Positions 1 through 14,200 of a DNA stretch of 64,000 nucleotides are shown piece by piece. Position numbers and translations under genes: made by a program. The first letter of the stretch is position 1. Each line of letters begins with the position of its first letter. The notes below the pieces were generated by a model. That model made no database searches, was not told the origin of the DNA, and saw only the letters and a list, made by a program, of their open reading frames with translations. The stretch comes from Cristatella mucedo (lineage: Eukaryota; Bryozoa; Phylactolaemata; Cristatellidae): assembly GCA_009760855.2 (NCBI GenBank), contig WPIO01000003.1, positions 276,001 through 340,000 on the forward strand. The letters run 5' to 3'.

Positions 1-2956
1 GCAGCTACCTCTGTACTAATAGATCGTGTAGCAACAAAAATCTAGATGTAAGCTCTTATGGGTTTTCTGTTTTCATAGCAATAACCACGTCTTTAGTTCT
101 GTGGTCGATATCAGCTTTTTAAATTAGCCTCCGTGATGGCTGGGAATGTAGCGTGCTTTAGTTGTGCAACCACAAATCTGGCTACAATATGTAAAAGTAA
201 TAAAAAAAAAGCGATCAGTTGATTTATTATCCTCATTTGTAAAGCACCAGGAGAGCCTCTGTGGCTATCATTCTCACTAGCAGGGTTTGTGTGTGTTTGT
301 ACTCGGCCAAAAAGCGCCCTCAGAGTGGATGTTGTGTTCGCTCACCGAAGCCGCAGTGGGGCAGCCTGTCCCAGCCGCTGTCTGCTCCGTGCAGTGTGTG
401 TGTGCACGTATGTGTGTGTGTGCGCATATGTGTGTGTGCACGCATGTGTGTGCCTGTGTTTGTATGCGTGTGTCCGCGTATATGCATGTTTTTGGGGTGT
501 GTCCCAGTTGTGTCTCGAGGTTTGTGTCCCATCCGACCTCTGCTGCCCTAACTGAACTGGCGTACCACTTCCTCCCTTTCAGTGCCCTTAGGTCCACTCA
601 GGCCAAAAAATAGCTGTCTTTTTTAATTGGAGACTGTGCATTGGAGATGTTTGCACTCTGTTGGTCCTTTCTCTTCCTGCTGACTGTGCCGGCAGGCGCA
701 CCTTTTCCAGCCGTAAAGAGCTGCCACCTTTGCGCCACTCACTTCCTCGACTGTCTGTACTAATCGATTTATCTTTGTCTCGTGACATTAACTCTGTCGT
801 GACCGTATGCACATTTCTCCAAGCTTAGGCTTTGAGCAGGCTGTAGAAAACTCAGCAGTATAGTGCCAGCTTAGCCTTTATAGCTTTGTAAAATTGGCCT
901 GTCCTTGTGTGGTTGTGAGTGTGCATAGGTGGATACAGGTGTGGAGGTTTCATTAGCTGAAATGCCCTTGTGTTTGGGCTAAGGAGCCATAACCTTAGCT
1001 ACTTTATCTCTTGGAAAACGCTCACCAGTGTTAACCAAAGTTTGCAAGGAATCTATAGCGTTTTTAACTATAAAGACGTCGCATTTCTATTTATCGTACT
1101 GAAGGTACTCACATGCCTTTGTTTGTCTTTTTTCGCGACTTCCAGAGGTTGAGATGATGGGCTAGAATGATCAGAGGCAAAAATAATGACAGAAGCCTGA
1201 CTTGAGTATGCTAGGCTTGCCTTGTACCAAATCATCGTGGAATTTGAGCAATACGCAGACCGATTTGTGTAGTTATTTAACCTTGTAAAAATTTGAGATT
1301 GGTTGTTATGAGTCGATCTCTTCACACACACACGGTTCGTTTGCGTGCAGGGATATTAGCAGTGGATATACTGTAAGTGGGCTCTGTGCAGAGCCACTGC
1401 ATTGTGCAGGGTAGGAATGGTGACGTTGAAAGCACGTCTCTGCACGCCCTGCCTTGAGTGCACTAATTGCACCTTCAGTATGATGATCCTTGGTGTAAAC
1501 TTTACAGACATCTCAGGTTAGTGAAATAATTATACATTTGCATAGGAGCTTTACAGAACTTGCTCTCTTTCTAGGCACTTTATATATGCTGCAAAGAAAC
1601 CGTGGTCAAATGGTTAGTGGTAACAAGCACAGTCGCAACAAGCATAACATGGTTAGAGGTGATATGCACAGGGTCAGCACGCAAAGAATCCCCTTGGGGG
1701 TAATGAGAGTATGTGTCTCCAAAAGCTTCCGTGTATAGTTATCGTGAGAAGTCAGGCTTGAAGGCACTTTTTGAGAGAAAAAAAGACATGCCTTAAAACG
1801 CTGAGCACCGTGCAGCAGGATATACCAGCCGAACCATGGGAATGAGAAAGTTTCGCACTCCACACGTACATGTCACCCACCAAGTTTACAGGAGCGTCTC
1901 TCCATTCTCGTCAGCAAAGGCTGCAACTGAAAAGATTTTGGCTGACTTCCCATGGGTACTCGCTCGATTTCAAAATCCATGCAGCTCTTAACACTGGCAT
2001 CACTGCTCTCTGGTCACTTCAATGCCCTACAGGAAAAAATTGTTCGATGATGTTACCGTTGGATGTAGCTGCAGTGATAAAGACACGAGCATTCGGCTGA
2101 AGGTGCCTTCAGTATTTCAACCCCCTCTAGTTGCTCTCTGGCAGAGACGTTAGCCCAATCATTGCTCGACATGCTGGATAGGCTGCTGCTCTGTATTATG
2201 CATTGCCATGTAGCTGGTAGTCCAGGCTCTCCCAGTTACCTTCACTTCTATTCCGATTATGTCAGCTTCTTGTTGTCAGCTCTTGTCATTGAAGCTGTCA
2301 GAGGCAGCTGTTGCTTGTTTGAGTGATGAACTTGTTGGTGCATGTGTTCGTTGATGGATATTAACACATAGTCAGGCTATACTATTTTTTCCGCCACCGT
2401 AGTAGAGAGAGTGACAGCGACAGAGAGAAAAGGTTCGATCAAAGTCGAACGGCAGGCAGAGAATGGTGCATCCGCTTGGCCCAAGCCACTGGAGGCAAGT
2501 TGTCTGCCACAACAAGACGAATGTGGGTTCGGGCATGTCTGACCTCGAGAGGCTTGGCCTTGCAGCTAGCAAGAACTTGGATAGCCAGCAGTTGCTACAA
2601 ATCCACTATTTAATGCCAGTGATGATGCCCTCTTTTATTTGCTTTCAGTAAGTTTGTCAATTTAATGCCGTGAGCACTTGCAAACGTTTTCAAGCACTTG
2701 CACACACATTGACAAAATGACAGGCAAGCCCTTCATGATTTTACGTGTCCTTAGTGATAATGTAGCCACTAAATGGATGGACTTGATGGAACTAATGGAC
2801 TTGAGGTGTGTGCTTTATGAGGTGTGTCGTTGCTAAGCTGATAGCACTGCCTGATTGCTCGGCCCTGCTTGGTGGGTTGCAATGCCCTGCGTGCAGCCGT
2901 GAGTTATCGAGCGAATCTCCAGTACCCCCCTCCTGACTATTGCAATTCATTTGCAG
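1..2956 (+). other. Presumed SEC16 intron or upstream sequence, no exon recognised
   Basis: This stretch precedes the first recognised SEC16 exon. The central conserved domain of SEC16 normally has several hundred residues before the part found at 2957, so upstream exons are expected. I read all three forward frames and found no convincing exon with matching splice sites. It holds an imperfect TG-rich microsatellite (about 280-490) and a decayed LINE-A tail near 1555-1595; the rest is unassigned. A short open piece near 1200-1270 read as possible alpha-helix was not convincing. Confidence 0.5.
280..490. repeat. Imperfect TG/CA-rich microsatellite
   Basis: Runs of TG broken by CG, CA and TA steps, densest at 393-470. 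Reading frames through it give Cys/Val- or His/Thr-rich pseudo-proteins on both strands, the usual artefact of a dinucleotide repeat. Confidence 0.9.
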
Positions 2957-3097
2957 ACATACAAGCTGGTGAAAGCTTGGAACCATTTTGAGCACGGCCG
3001 TCTCTGGGAAGCCTTGCGTTATTGTGAGACGATAGCCGAAAAAGTGGTGGCACAGCCCTTGCTGTTTCCCACGGAAATGGTGAAGCAGCTTGTCGAG
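2957..3097 (+). CDS. SEC16: SEC16 exon, end of central conserved domain
   Basis: Forty-seven codons, phase 0 at both ends, with TTTGCAG before and GTAAAT after. The peptide has the helical repeat [15 protein letters not shown], typical of the end of the SEC16 domain that binds Sec13. This domain is an alpha-solenoid (ACE1-like). Confidence 0.9.
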
Positions 3098-6000
3098 GTA
3101 AATAGCCGGTCTCTGCTCAGAGCCTGTAGCTCAGTGTCGCTTGTAGGCGTTTAATATTGCTAAAAATAGCACTGCATCTCTTGAGTGATACCGAGTTTCG
3201 AAGACTCTCAGTGGCATCTTCTAGCTCTGTTCAAGGTTTGAACAATGTTATAATGTGCTGTTTAAAAATACACCGTCATCCTTAAGTTTTGCTGCTTTAG
3301 CTCTCTCCTGTGAGTAGGACTACTGTACATTTTTGGTAACTATTTAAGAATGTCCTCTTTCATTTGCCATCAAGCAGTAGTGTTTCCATCGGTATCCTAT
3401 TGCGTATGACGACTTCTAAGCACTGACATGAGAAACCCGGAAGTGGGCGTGTTTTCTTGCCAGTCCCCTCCCCTGTAGCAAGATGATAGCTTGCTTACCG
3501 ATGGTCGGCTGCTGTTCCGGGTTTTAGTGGCTGGGCTGGAAGCATTACTCCCCTCACTCTCTGGATGTTATTCGAGAAAAATCTGCTAGTGGAGCCAATT
3601 GGTTGCGTTGCAGTAACGGTAAGCTTGGCTGACACCCATTGGGTGTTATTTTCAGCCGTTATTCATTGAATACAAGGTCGTTGATGTGCTAGTACATTGA
3701 GGACATTTGACAGACACCCAGCGACCATGGTCGTAGCCGGCAGCCGGTATTTACACGTGCGTGTAATTTAAGCAGCTATGACCAAGGGAGGCTGCCACGC
3801 AGATTTTGTGATGGACCAGCTGTGGTCTTATCATCTTGGGAAGGTTAGCAATCGAGAGATAGCTCGAAACTTGGTATAAGTGAAAAAGCTGTTCGATAAA
3901 ACGTTCGGAAAATGTCCGTGCTAGCGACGATGACGAACCTGCCTGAGTCTGGCTGCCGTCTGGTTTCTATCACGGTAAATGAAAATGGAGTGCTTCTAAG
4001 GCCCATAGTGCTGACCTGCTCGAGTCCATGCCAGAACACTCGAGCGTAGCACCGGCACAATCCTAACAGACCGTTAAGCAAAGACTCATAGAACACCGGC
4101 TTATGGCAAGGATAGCTCCACATCAGACGAAAGCCAGCAAAGAAGTGAGCCTTGAGTGGGCATGGCATCAGCCATTAGATGGCCTGAGATTGGGGGGTTC
4201 AATGTAGGCTGAGACCTCTAGGCAGTAGGAAGAGATCACTGGAGACAAAGTATGAGACAAATGGTAAGCAGTTTGGCCTGCTATACATCCCGTGCAACTC
4301 CAAAACTCGTTGTCCATGCTAGGTCGAATAGCAGACATTGCTAATAATCGGTTACATTGCTAATCGAGGAGGGGGTTCGCATCCTGCTATCATCAGTGCT
4401 GCCACTGAAGCGATGTTGTTACCATGCTATACTATATAAATCGTGCGTTGGGCTGTTGTATTTATTTTTGTGCCAACTTCCACTCCTTTGGATGGGTAGT
4501 TTTAAAGCAGCATACTGCAGCAGTCGACCAGGCAGTCCTAGTTGGGTAGGTACGGCAAAACCTATAGCTGCTAGTGTAGATGTAGCTCGCCAAGGTCTCT
4601 AGCTATTAGGTGGTGGCATTGCTGGTGCTGAGTTGGCGGTGTATGTGGTCTTGCTTATAGAATTCGTTAGTAATTAGGTCTGTCTGAAAGGTCTCATGAT
4701 TATGCAGTTGATTAGTGTGGCAGCCGGTGCTGATGCTGCAAGCAAAGGGCATCCAGTTTGTAGTGTCATTATATTGTTGGGTAAAGTTTTCCGAAGGGTA
4801 TATCACTACATTAGTCTCCTGTTCTCGTTTGGTGTGTTCAACACTGTTTGCACGATGCCTGCACCCACACTAGATCCTGTGGCAACAATCTGGCAGCTTC
4901 TGTTGTGGCTCGTATCATCGTGGCGCATGCGTGCCGACAAAGCTCAAATCGTTTCATCTGGCTTTGGTGACACCCACTTCTTGCCAATGCCTACATCGGG
5001 TCTCCAGTACTGTATCCACTGTTGACTGCATCCACTATTGTGCTACTGATCAGTCGGTGTATGTGTGCAGTATGGTTTTGCAAGTGCCTGATGGTAATCT
5101 GAAACGTTTGAGTTGGTTTGTCCTTTTGCTAAAATTTTCTTCGTGTGCCAGCTTTATTTCATTTGGGCATCTGCTTACCTTAAGCTCGCGTACTTGGGAC
5201 TTGAGAGAGCGAGGCTATATCTTTGCAGCTGTCGGCGTTACTAAGGCATCAGAATGCAGAGGATGCGCAACACCTCGGGACGAGTGGGTTTGTTGACCCC
5301 AGCTGTAGCTTGCCGTGGCTGGACAAGCTCAATGCTGTACACGAGAGGCTTGAAGTAAGATGTGAACAGCACAGCTGCCACGCCACATCTATTTTCATTG
5401 CAGTCTGACAAACTATAGTAGCCAGTGAGGCACCGCTTGGTGTACTAGAGGTATTCTGTTGCCATGAATTTATCGAGCCTAGTGATGTGATATTATGATT
5501 CGAGACCGTGGCACACTCACTTGAAGAGTGTGTGTGTGTGTGTGTGTGTGTGTTTGTGTGCGCGCGCCAGCGAGCATGTGTGTATGTGCACGAATGCGTG
5601 GGTGGGTGTGTTTTGCTTGTGTGGATGTGTATGTCATGTGTTTTGTATTGTGTATGTGTACACATGTTCACTAATTCGCCATGAATTATTATGCGTTTCC
5701 TATAGAACAAAGTTGAAGGGCAAAATAATTGATGAGCAAAATAGTCTTATTGCCTCACAATACTTGATTCATGTTTTATTTCCAATTGACTTTAAATAAA
5801 AATTACTTTGCCCAATTTGGAGTGAGTTACTCCTGTTTCGGCCCCTGTCTTCAAAGTATGCCTCTGTGTACCTGCATGTGTTGATTGCATTCCTTTTTTA
5901 AACCTGCACCAATTTGAAGTTACTTGTGATATTTAGTTAGCTGACTCCGATTTGTTTTAGGCTGGCACATACGATACGACTTTGATGCCATCTGTAGTGG

Positions 6001-9000
6001 CTAACGCTCACGGAACCAACCTGGAGCTACCGACTGGCAATGCTGTTGCTCAAAACGCTACTTCAGATTCCAGCAGATCTGCACCACATTATCGAGGACA
6101 TGATGAGGTACCTGGTGTACAACAACATTCTGCATCAGGAGCTGATGCTAATATGTTGCCAGCTGCAACCACAAATTCAGTTCAGCACTATGATTATGAT
6201 GCCGAAACCTCTGTAGATCACTACGGTGAGTGTCACTATTGATGTGTTTCACATTCGTATAATTTGCTTTGATCCAAATATGCATGTATATATATAAATA
6301 TACTGGGTGTATATTTTTCTATGGCATTCTGCACCTACTTACATACCCGTGTTTAATTTGTACAGTTTAGAGGAGACAATTTAGTGGCTAGAGATATGTT
6401 GTGGCATACCCAATCAACCATCACCAATCTTTAGGCCGGCAGGCAGAGCTGACATGACACTCACGGCCACCGGTTAGTAGGACCATTAACTGGTAATTGC
6501 TTCATGAATCATACACGGGTAAATGGACAAAGCACTTGAAAACACTAAAAGGAAAACTACACTAGAGTAGATGGAAAGCTGAATGGAACATATGCATGTA
6601 TAGCTGAGACTTATGAAGCCGAAGCTAATTTTATACTTTCAGTGAATACGAGCTGAAGGCCCTATCAATAAAAGATTTCGGTTTAGTGTGAGGAACCGTG
6701 AGATGACTAGTAGCCAGGAGCAAGTGGTGCAAGAGGACAGTTGTGGAGCAAGGAGGTCGGATAAGTAGGCTGGTGCAAGCGAGTGAAGCAACCTGTAAGC
6801 CAGATCTTGGAGTCGATTCCAACAAAGGTGATGTGATGTGGCAATTATGCCGTTGACGACAGACCAAACTAGCTCCTGGGTGTTGCACCAGTTGTTGTAG
6901 TCGATTAAGACCACATGCCTGGATTTCTTATTTGAGGAGTTATTATCTAGACGTCATCTTATTATCGTTTGGACTGGTTTGGCTGTCTTACTCTTGTTTA
7001 AGCAGGCCCTGGTATTGGCAATGCTGCTCAGCTGGAAGTTGGCCAACTTGGAAGTATGCCCTATTCAAGAACAAGTCGTTTGGAATATCATATCCAGATT
7101 ATGGTGGAATTCACTGGTGTGGTGCTAGATGAACCAATCTTGAGGCTGTACTAGGCTTTTCCTTTAGCATTAGGGTTGTCTTATCATTGTTTAACTGTAA
7201 GAGGTTAGTGGCCGTTCAAGTACACGCCATCGATGTAAACCGCAAGCAAATTGAGTCGAATGCAGAGCAAGGCTTAGAAGGGTCGAAGCATTGGTAGAGC
7301 TGAGTGTCATTTGCAAAGAAATTAAAGACAAGATTGTGTTTGGCAAATACATCGGCCAGAGGGAGAGTGTACACTCGGGCGATAACTATGTACATGCTCC
7401 TCGAGAGGCCATATTTTGATGCTGGTGGAGCCACAACCAGCTGAGCGGCTTGGGAGCGACATCCTTAGCAAAGCAAGCGATGAGTCGCACCTTGTGGAGA
7501 CATATAGGTAGTGGCGAAGACAGGTGGTGGGTTGGGGGAATTGCCCCCCCCCAGAGCATTAGCAACTTAGGTGTCTCCCTATGGGGGCATGAAATGGAGC
7601 AGGGGCAGTCTAGTAAGGATATGGGCATGGTAGGTAGGTCCACTTTATTTCAGAAACTTTGCTGCATCCTGATTTATAAGGTTAACGTTTTTCGATATCA
7701 TTGTGTGCCTTACCTCCCTGGTGAGACCTAAAGGCTGATGACTTGCCCCCAACATGAAAATGTTGACTGCCTTTGCATATAGGCATCTCTATGATGGGAT
7801 ATATGGACAGAAATGAACTGAATCAAATCAATTTCGTGCCATAAATAGGTAGTTGTTGGTGCCTTTTCAGAATCGAGCCTTGATAAAGATTAATGGTCGA
7901 GTTTTTTCCCCAAAAGAAAGGGCTAGATGCTCACGACCTTCCGGCCTCTTATTTCCCTGTGTGGTCAACCGAACACGAACCTGTGCAGCTGCAGCTAGTG
8001 CCGAAGGCTATTGAGCAAAGTGACATTTGGCAGCTTTGATTGCACTATTGAAAACTCTCTTATATAACATCCACTTAGTCCTTGTGACTTTGTGGGGTTA
8101 CGAATGGAGATAAATTACTTTGCTCAAGGAACTGTGTTTCTTTGCTCAAGGCATTCAGCTCGTCATTAACGAACAGGGCTGGAGCACTGGCAAGATTGCT
8201 TGCACACTTATAATGAGGGAAGGTCGTGCTGCTTACAAGCTGGTTTAAGTAGACTGTGGAGGGCTTAATGGCCAACTGATGCTGCCTAGGCTCCCAGAAT
8301 AGGACATCGAGCTGAAAGGACTGTCTGGTGAATGTGGCTGTACTTTGCGTTTGGAAGGCCAGCGTGGCCGAGCTAGCACAAGTCACTGGCAGATGCTTTG
8401 GACCAAAATCAGCAGGAAATTGTGCAGCATCGACTTGCAGAGAAGTAAAGTTTTGTGACGATGGCCAAGAAAGTGTCCAGGGTGGGTAAGCAGCAGGAAG
8501 CTGAAAAGCTACTTTTGGCCAAACACCATGACCACTGAACTGCTCAAGAGTGGTGCTCTGTTTGTACAGGCGAAAGCAACTTTCCACTCTTTGGTTTATT
8601 GCAAACATTGGGTTCAAGTAAGCTGAAGAAAAAGAGAGGAATACAGAGATGACCACTAGCATAGCACTGTGACTTACAGCATTGGTAAGATTATGGTTTG
8701 GGGTTTTTCTCTGGTGCATTTATTTAGGTATTTAGCACTGCATCTCGTTATTGGCATTATTATGACCAGAATATTTGTATCAGCTTGCTGCAGAACATTG
8801 GTAATAATAATAATAATAGCACACTTGATAAAGCGCCGTCAGAGAACTAAATCTCTTTCTATGCGCTCTACCCTAAACTGCTTTGCTATTTATCTGCAGC
8901 ATGTTCAGCTAGTTGCCCTATGGTCATATTGGTGGTCTGGGTAAATAGGTTTAGCCCTTGGTGTAGATAATGAGAACAAAGGTCCTAAGACTGATGTACC

Positions 9001-11188
9001 CCTGGTGTACCCCTTAGTTTATGGCCCACCGGATGACCGACATCTATTTACATCTATGCTCTTGGCATCTCTCACTGGGGTATGGCCTAAATCTATGTAG
9101 CGTTGTACCAGTGATCTTTAGGAATTTCATGTCGAGATATTTTTCTGAAGGATCTGATGGTAAGTTGTGTCAAATGCTAATGACACGGAAAGCACTATCA
9201 GAAAGACCCTGCTATAATTAGCATTGTTCAGACTGATCATTTTAAACCCAAAGTAGTGCAATCTTGTGGGATGGTTAGCTCAAAATCCTGATAGTAGTGC
9301 AATTTTGTGGAATGGCTAGCTCCAAATCCTAACTTGAGTTTGTGATCGGTTAACTTCTGGGCCATCGCTCGCTCAAACGACTAGCAAAAGAATTGCAGAA
9401 GAGAGTCGTGACGAAAGTTGCTTGAGTTCTCGTGATCTAGGTTAGCTTCTTAATGAGTAGCGTGATAACTGCTATTTTTGGAGATGAAGGAACTTTACCA
9501 ACGATGGGAGACATATTTACAGTATTTGTTATGGTGGACATCAAAAGAGCTGTGTACCTCTTAAAGAGAACTGTTGGGGATATGATCTAGATGACTAATA
9601 GTCTGTTTAGCTTATGAGACAAGTTTAGCCATTAGTTTAATCGAGATAGGTATGGAAGAGGGGGAGAAGAGAAGCAGGAGTGTGTAGGGCTTTACTCCAG
9701 CGGGAAAGGCAGTTTGGAGATGAATTCCCTAATCCATTCTATCTTAACCATGAAGAGGAGAAATGCTCTATGGTCTACTTTCATCATTGAGATTACTAGG
9801 CATCATTATTTGTGTGAACAGTTGAAGAGGCAGCACTCCAGTGAAACGACGACGGGAATGTCACTGCCCTAGTTCTGCTAGATCTGTCTGCTGCCTTCGA
9901 CATCATTGATCACGATGTTCTGCTTGAACGATTGAGAATAACGATCGGTCTGGCAGACAAAGCACTGGCATGGTTTAAATCGTACTTCTCTGATCGTGTT
10001 CAATCTGTGTCATTTGGCGGGTCAGGTCTCACACGAGACGGGTCACCTGTGGAGTCCCTCAAGGGTCCGTACTCGGTCCCTTGCTGTTCTCCATTTATAC
10101 ACAACCTCTGGGAAAAGTGATTAAGGCACATGGAATAAGATATCACTTCTATGCTGACGATACTCAGTTGTGTTTGACATTCAAACCGTCGGAATCTGCT
10201 GCAGCAACTGAGAAACTGAATGCTTGCCTTGCCGATATTCGATCCTGGATGTCGGAAAACTTCCTGAAATTAAATGATGATAAAACCGAACTGCTGCTCA
10301 TAGGACACCCTAAGCGTGTGGCTGGATTAAAAGGCTTTGCTCTTCTAATAGGTGGTGCTATTGTGCGACCATCACCACATGTTCGAAATTTAGGTGTCGT
10401 TTTCGACAGCTGCCTCAATTTTAAAAGCTTCATTGAGAAGACTGCTTCTACAGCCAGCCATCACGTCCGATCCCTATCCAAGATTAGGAGCCTTCTCCCT
10501 CAGTTGCTTTTAAAAAAAAAAATTAACTAGCTCCTTAGTTCTGTCTCGGCTTAATTATTGAATTCCCTTTTGGCTGGGCTACCAAAGAAAGATATTAGGC
10601 CACTGCAGCTGACTATGAATATGGCTGCAAGGCTTGTCTTCAAGTCCCAGAGGTTTGACCACATATCTCCTTTGCTGAATGAGCTAGGATAGATGCCTGT
10701 TGATCAACGGATGCAGAGCAAAGTTCTTATGCTGACCCACAAGGCCCGCCACGGCTTGGCTCCTTCGTACCTACCTGAACTGCTGCATCAGTTTCAGCCT
10801 CTTTGCACCCTCAGGTCCTGTGTGGACAATAAATTAGCTGTTCCATTCCTCTGCTTAAAGACCATTGGTGACAGAAGCTTTAGCTAGCTCTGCAGGTCCT
10901 AGACTGTGGAACTTGCTTCTACAATTCTTACGCAACGACAACTACTCTCCTACTGCCGACTACGGCTCATCGTTTTCAGCGGTCCTGAGCTGCTACTTCC
11001 ATGCTACTCACTACCTCAACTGCTCTCCTGACTCTGCCATGCTTTCCACTTTCTCTTTGTTGCATGAGACGAAGTCTGTTGGCTACCGAATGTGTACCGA
11101 AAGCCGCTTAGGCTGTGAGTGTGCTACACAAAACTCTCCTTCGTAATACTCACCTGATCTTTATGACTTCGTGAAGTTACAGACGGAG

Positions 11189-11273
<85 letters not shown>

Positions 11274-14200
11274 TACATGCATACATACAAGGTGGTCGAT
11301 TGTGGACTTGAGCACTTTTATAATGTTGTGATTTGCTGCATCTCAATAAAATGTCGACTTGAGCCTTTTAGTTGTAATGGATTGAGATGATGGACAATAT
11401 TTCTTAAGCGATTGACGTGAGTCCACACTACTACCCTCATTGCCAGCTCTCGACTAGCTCGACGAAGAACCGAAGAGTGATTAAAAGAATGTTTTGCAAG
11501 AGCCGAGAAAAAGAGGTTGAAAGCGGCAGCAGCAGCTACTTAGCCACCAGTTTTCAGCTATCCCGGAGTATGAAAAAGGGGACACCCTCTATGGTAGCAT
11601 CTGATAGCCAAACATTTCGTCGACGTCAGCCATGCCTCGACGACAGTATAAATGCTGAGAACGTCGGCAAGTATCCAGCTGCTAACAACCAACAGTTGAT
11701 TATGCAAAAAGTGAGCGCTCGCAAGGAACAAGTTATAAGTGGTCGCCTTGGTGATCGGCTTTAGCATTGCCAGGCTAGAGAAATTAGCATCAATTCTAAT
11801 CAAAGCGTGTGGATAATAAATACATAGTATTAGCTGGCATTCTAATAGCAGAATGTGTATTGCTATTAGTAGTAATGGTCCGGATGATAGCTTGGCACCA
11901 GAAGCCCCTCTGCTTGAGCGATCTCAACGAGCTTTCAGCGATTTCTCCTCAGGCCCATGGTGATATAGCCTTCGCCTGACCAGTCCAAATGTTCCCCCTT
12001 CCAGATTAAAGCATATAGCAGGACTCCCTGTCATAGCTCAATAAATGTAAAATAGCCACCTGCTGCACGTGCTGTGTGCTTCATAGGATATGCAGTGGCT
12101 CCCTCTGCTATGCTGGATACTGTACATGCACGTCAATGCGGCAAGAGTAATCCGGACATCTGCAATAAATGCTGAACGTTAATTTGACGCTCTGCCATAT
12201 GCAATCCTATCTTCATCTCGTGCCTCCCCGCAAGGCCTAGCTTTTGCTGTCTGCTGCTGCTGTACAGGTCTCGCACTGCATGAGCAATCTGACTTTAGGG
12301 TCCTCAAAATAGTTGGGCCGCACGTGCTTGAACACACTGCAGATGCCAATGTTTTTGCTATGACCTTGCATGTGCCGCATTCTATGACTTTATGCTATAC
12401 GTGGCGATTGCTACTGCTGCTTGTGCTTACGGATGCCTTGTTCATTATTGCAGGTGGTCCTGCTGAAGTAGCCCATTGGAATTCCTATAATCAACAGAGT
12501 AAAGCGGCTGGGCTGCCTGAACTACCGTCTTCGAAAAACTCCCTTTATCAGCAGCCACCCGAGTCGGAAAACTCTTTGCAGTGGGCGTCCAGCGAGCAAG
12601 GCCGTGGTCAAACGGCGCACTACAGTGACAGCACCGATGTCTACACTCAGCAGCAGCAGCCACTGCGTGATCCTTGGCTGCAACCCCGGTCTGCACAGGA
12701 ACAGCACGGTAGGCTTCGTTTCGTGTCCATGCTGGCAGCTCTGCCCGTGTTGCTTTCTGCCCGCCAGCTGTGCCGGCAGGCTTCAGGATCAGCCTCCCTC
12801 CATCTAGTCTTTGTACCTTAGCCTGGGTGAGATGAGCCCGCGATGCTGCCATTACATTGCTTGATACCAACCGTTTTCAATGTGTGTATCATATTAGCAA
12901 AGAGCATGGTAGTTTCAGTCCGAAAATGGAAGTGTATAATGTGAACCGACCACCCAGTGAAAGCTGCACACCGGAATGCTTACAGTAGATGCAAAACTGT
13001 GCAGCTAGGCTCGTCTGTCGCGAACTCATTAGAACACTTCTCGCGACCTGCACTGGCTCCCAATCAAGCAGCGCACTAACTCACGAACAAGTGGCATGGT
13101 TTGGTGTTGCTCTATGGGTTGGCTAGGTCTTATCACGCCCACCTGGTGCCAAAACTCAGGTGAATATTCTAATAAACCCTATTTCAAAACTTGAAAAAGT
13201 CGTTGACTGGTAGGGTTGTTTTGACCATTTTTCAAGCTTTGGTCTTGCTACATTAGCGGGCAGGTTTGTTAGTTATTACATGACCTTAAAAAGTGCGCAC
13301 ATTCGTCGAATTTGGGGGAGCAACGACCCCGACCTAGGATTGTCAGTTTCACTTCTGCATCTACAGCTTCTTACCTCCTTGGAAGAAGCATGGAGAAATG
13401 TTGTGCACGATACTTTTGGCCAGTCGATTAGCTACAGACCGAGTCAATTTGCCATTGCAAATGAGAAAGCCGCATTATTGTGCCCGCATATTAAATCAGA
13501 CAGCTGAGGGACAACAAAAAATGCGTTTTTTGCTTAGTGCATCGGGTGCACACTTTGACTGTCACTAGAAGGCACTGGTTTATATATATTAGTATATATA
13601 TATATATTGCTTGGCTTGCTTGGGCTTGCCCATGTGCGTCAAGCCCCAGGCCCAGCGGAAGCTGGAGCAGTGGTGGGTGGAAATGCCCGTCGTCTGATGC
13701 GCTGGCGGCAGCGTGCTCCTGGTGTGCTGACTGCAGGCCGCTAGCTGCTAGTGTGACTCCTGGAAAGCAACTGTCGTAAACTCACGCTAGCCCGTGTAAG
13801 CGCATTTTGGCCATAGGCAGTTGCGTCTTCCCCTGCGAGGCTGCGATGCCTAGCTTGCGTAGTTCTGACTGACTCGTGTTTTTACAGAGGAAACGCTTAG
13901 TACTACTAGTGACGACACGGGTGAAAGTATGGATGAGGACTATGCTAGGCTCAATCCTGTGGTATGTACGCAGCCATCTGCCCAGTATTTAATCATGATT
14001 TGTGATTCGTTTTATGTGCAAAACATTTGGCAGTCGTTTCCTTGCTGTCTAGAGCGCGTACAGTCACTGCATGCGCTTTTCGTATGCATGCCATGGGCGG
14101 CAGCAGCGTGCCGCGACGGATGCTGCTTCACTTGAGAGCGAGATGGAGCTGAGCTTTACTGATCGCATGGAACGAGTGCTGCCGGAACAGCGCGATAGCA

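Larger units (their letters stand above)
6226..12453 (+). other. Large SEC16 intron, 6.2 kb
   Basis: Holds the LINE-A and LINE-B fragments, the antisense 214-codon frame, the tentative small exon and the microsatellite listed separately. The stretches 9345-9830 and 11,770-12,450 show no recognisable gene or repeat. Confidence 0.7.

Noticed and set aside
261-613. Several overlapping frames rich in Cys/Val or His/Thr
   Set aside because: Products of a TG/CA dinucleotide repeat; the same occurs at 5249-5800, 11,124-11,346, 15,638-15,958, 50,612-50,936 and 53,598-53,938.
12445-12870. 141-codon minus-strand frame
   Set aside because: Antisense shadow of the SEC16 Gln-rich exon.
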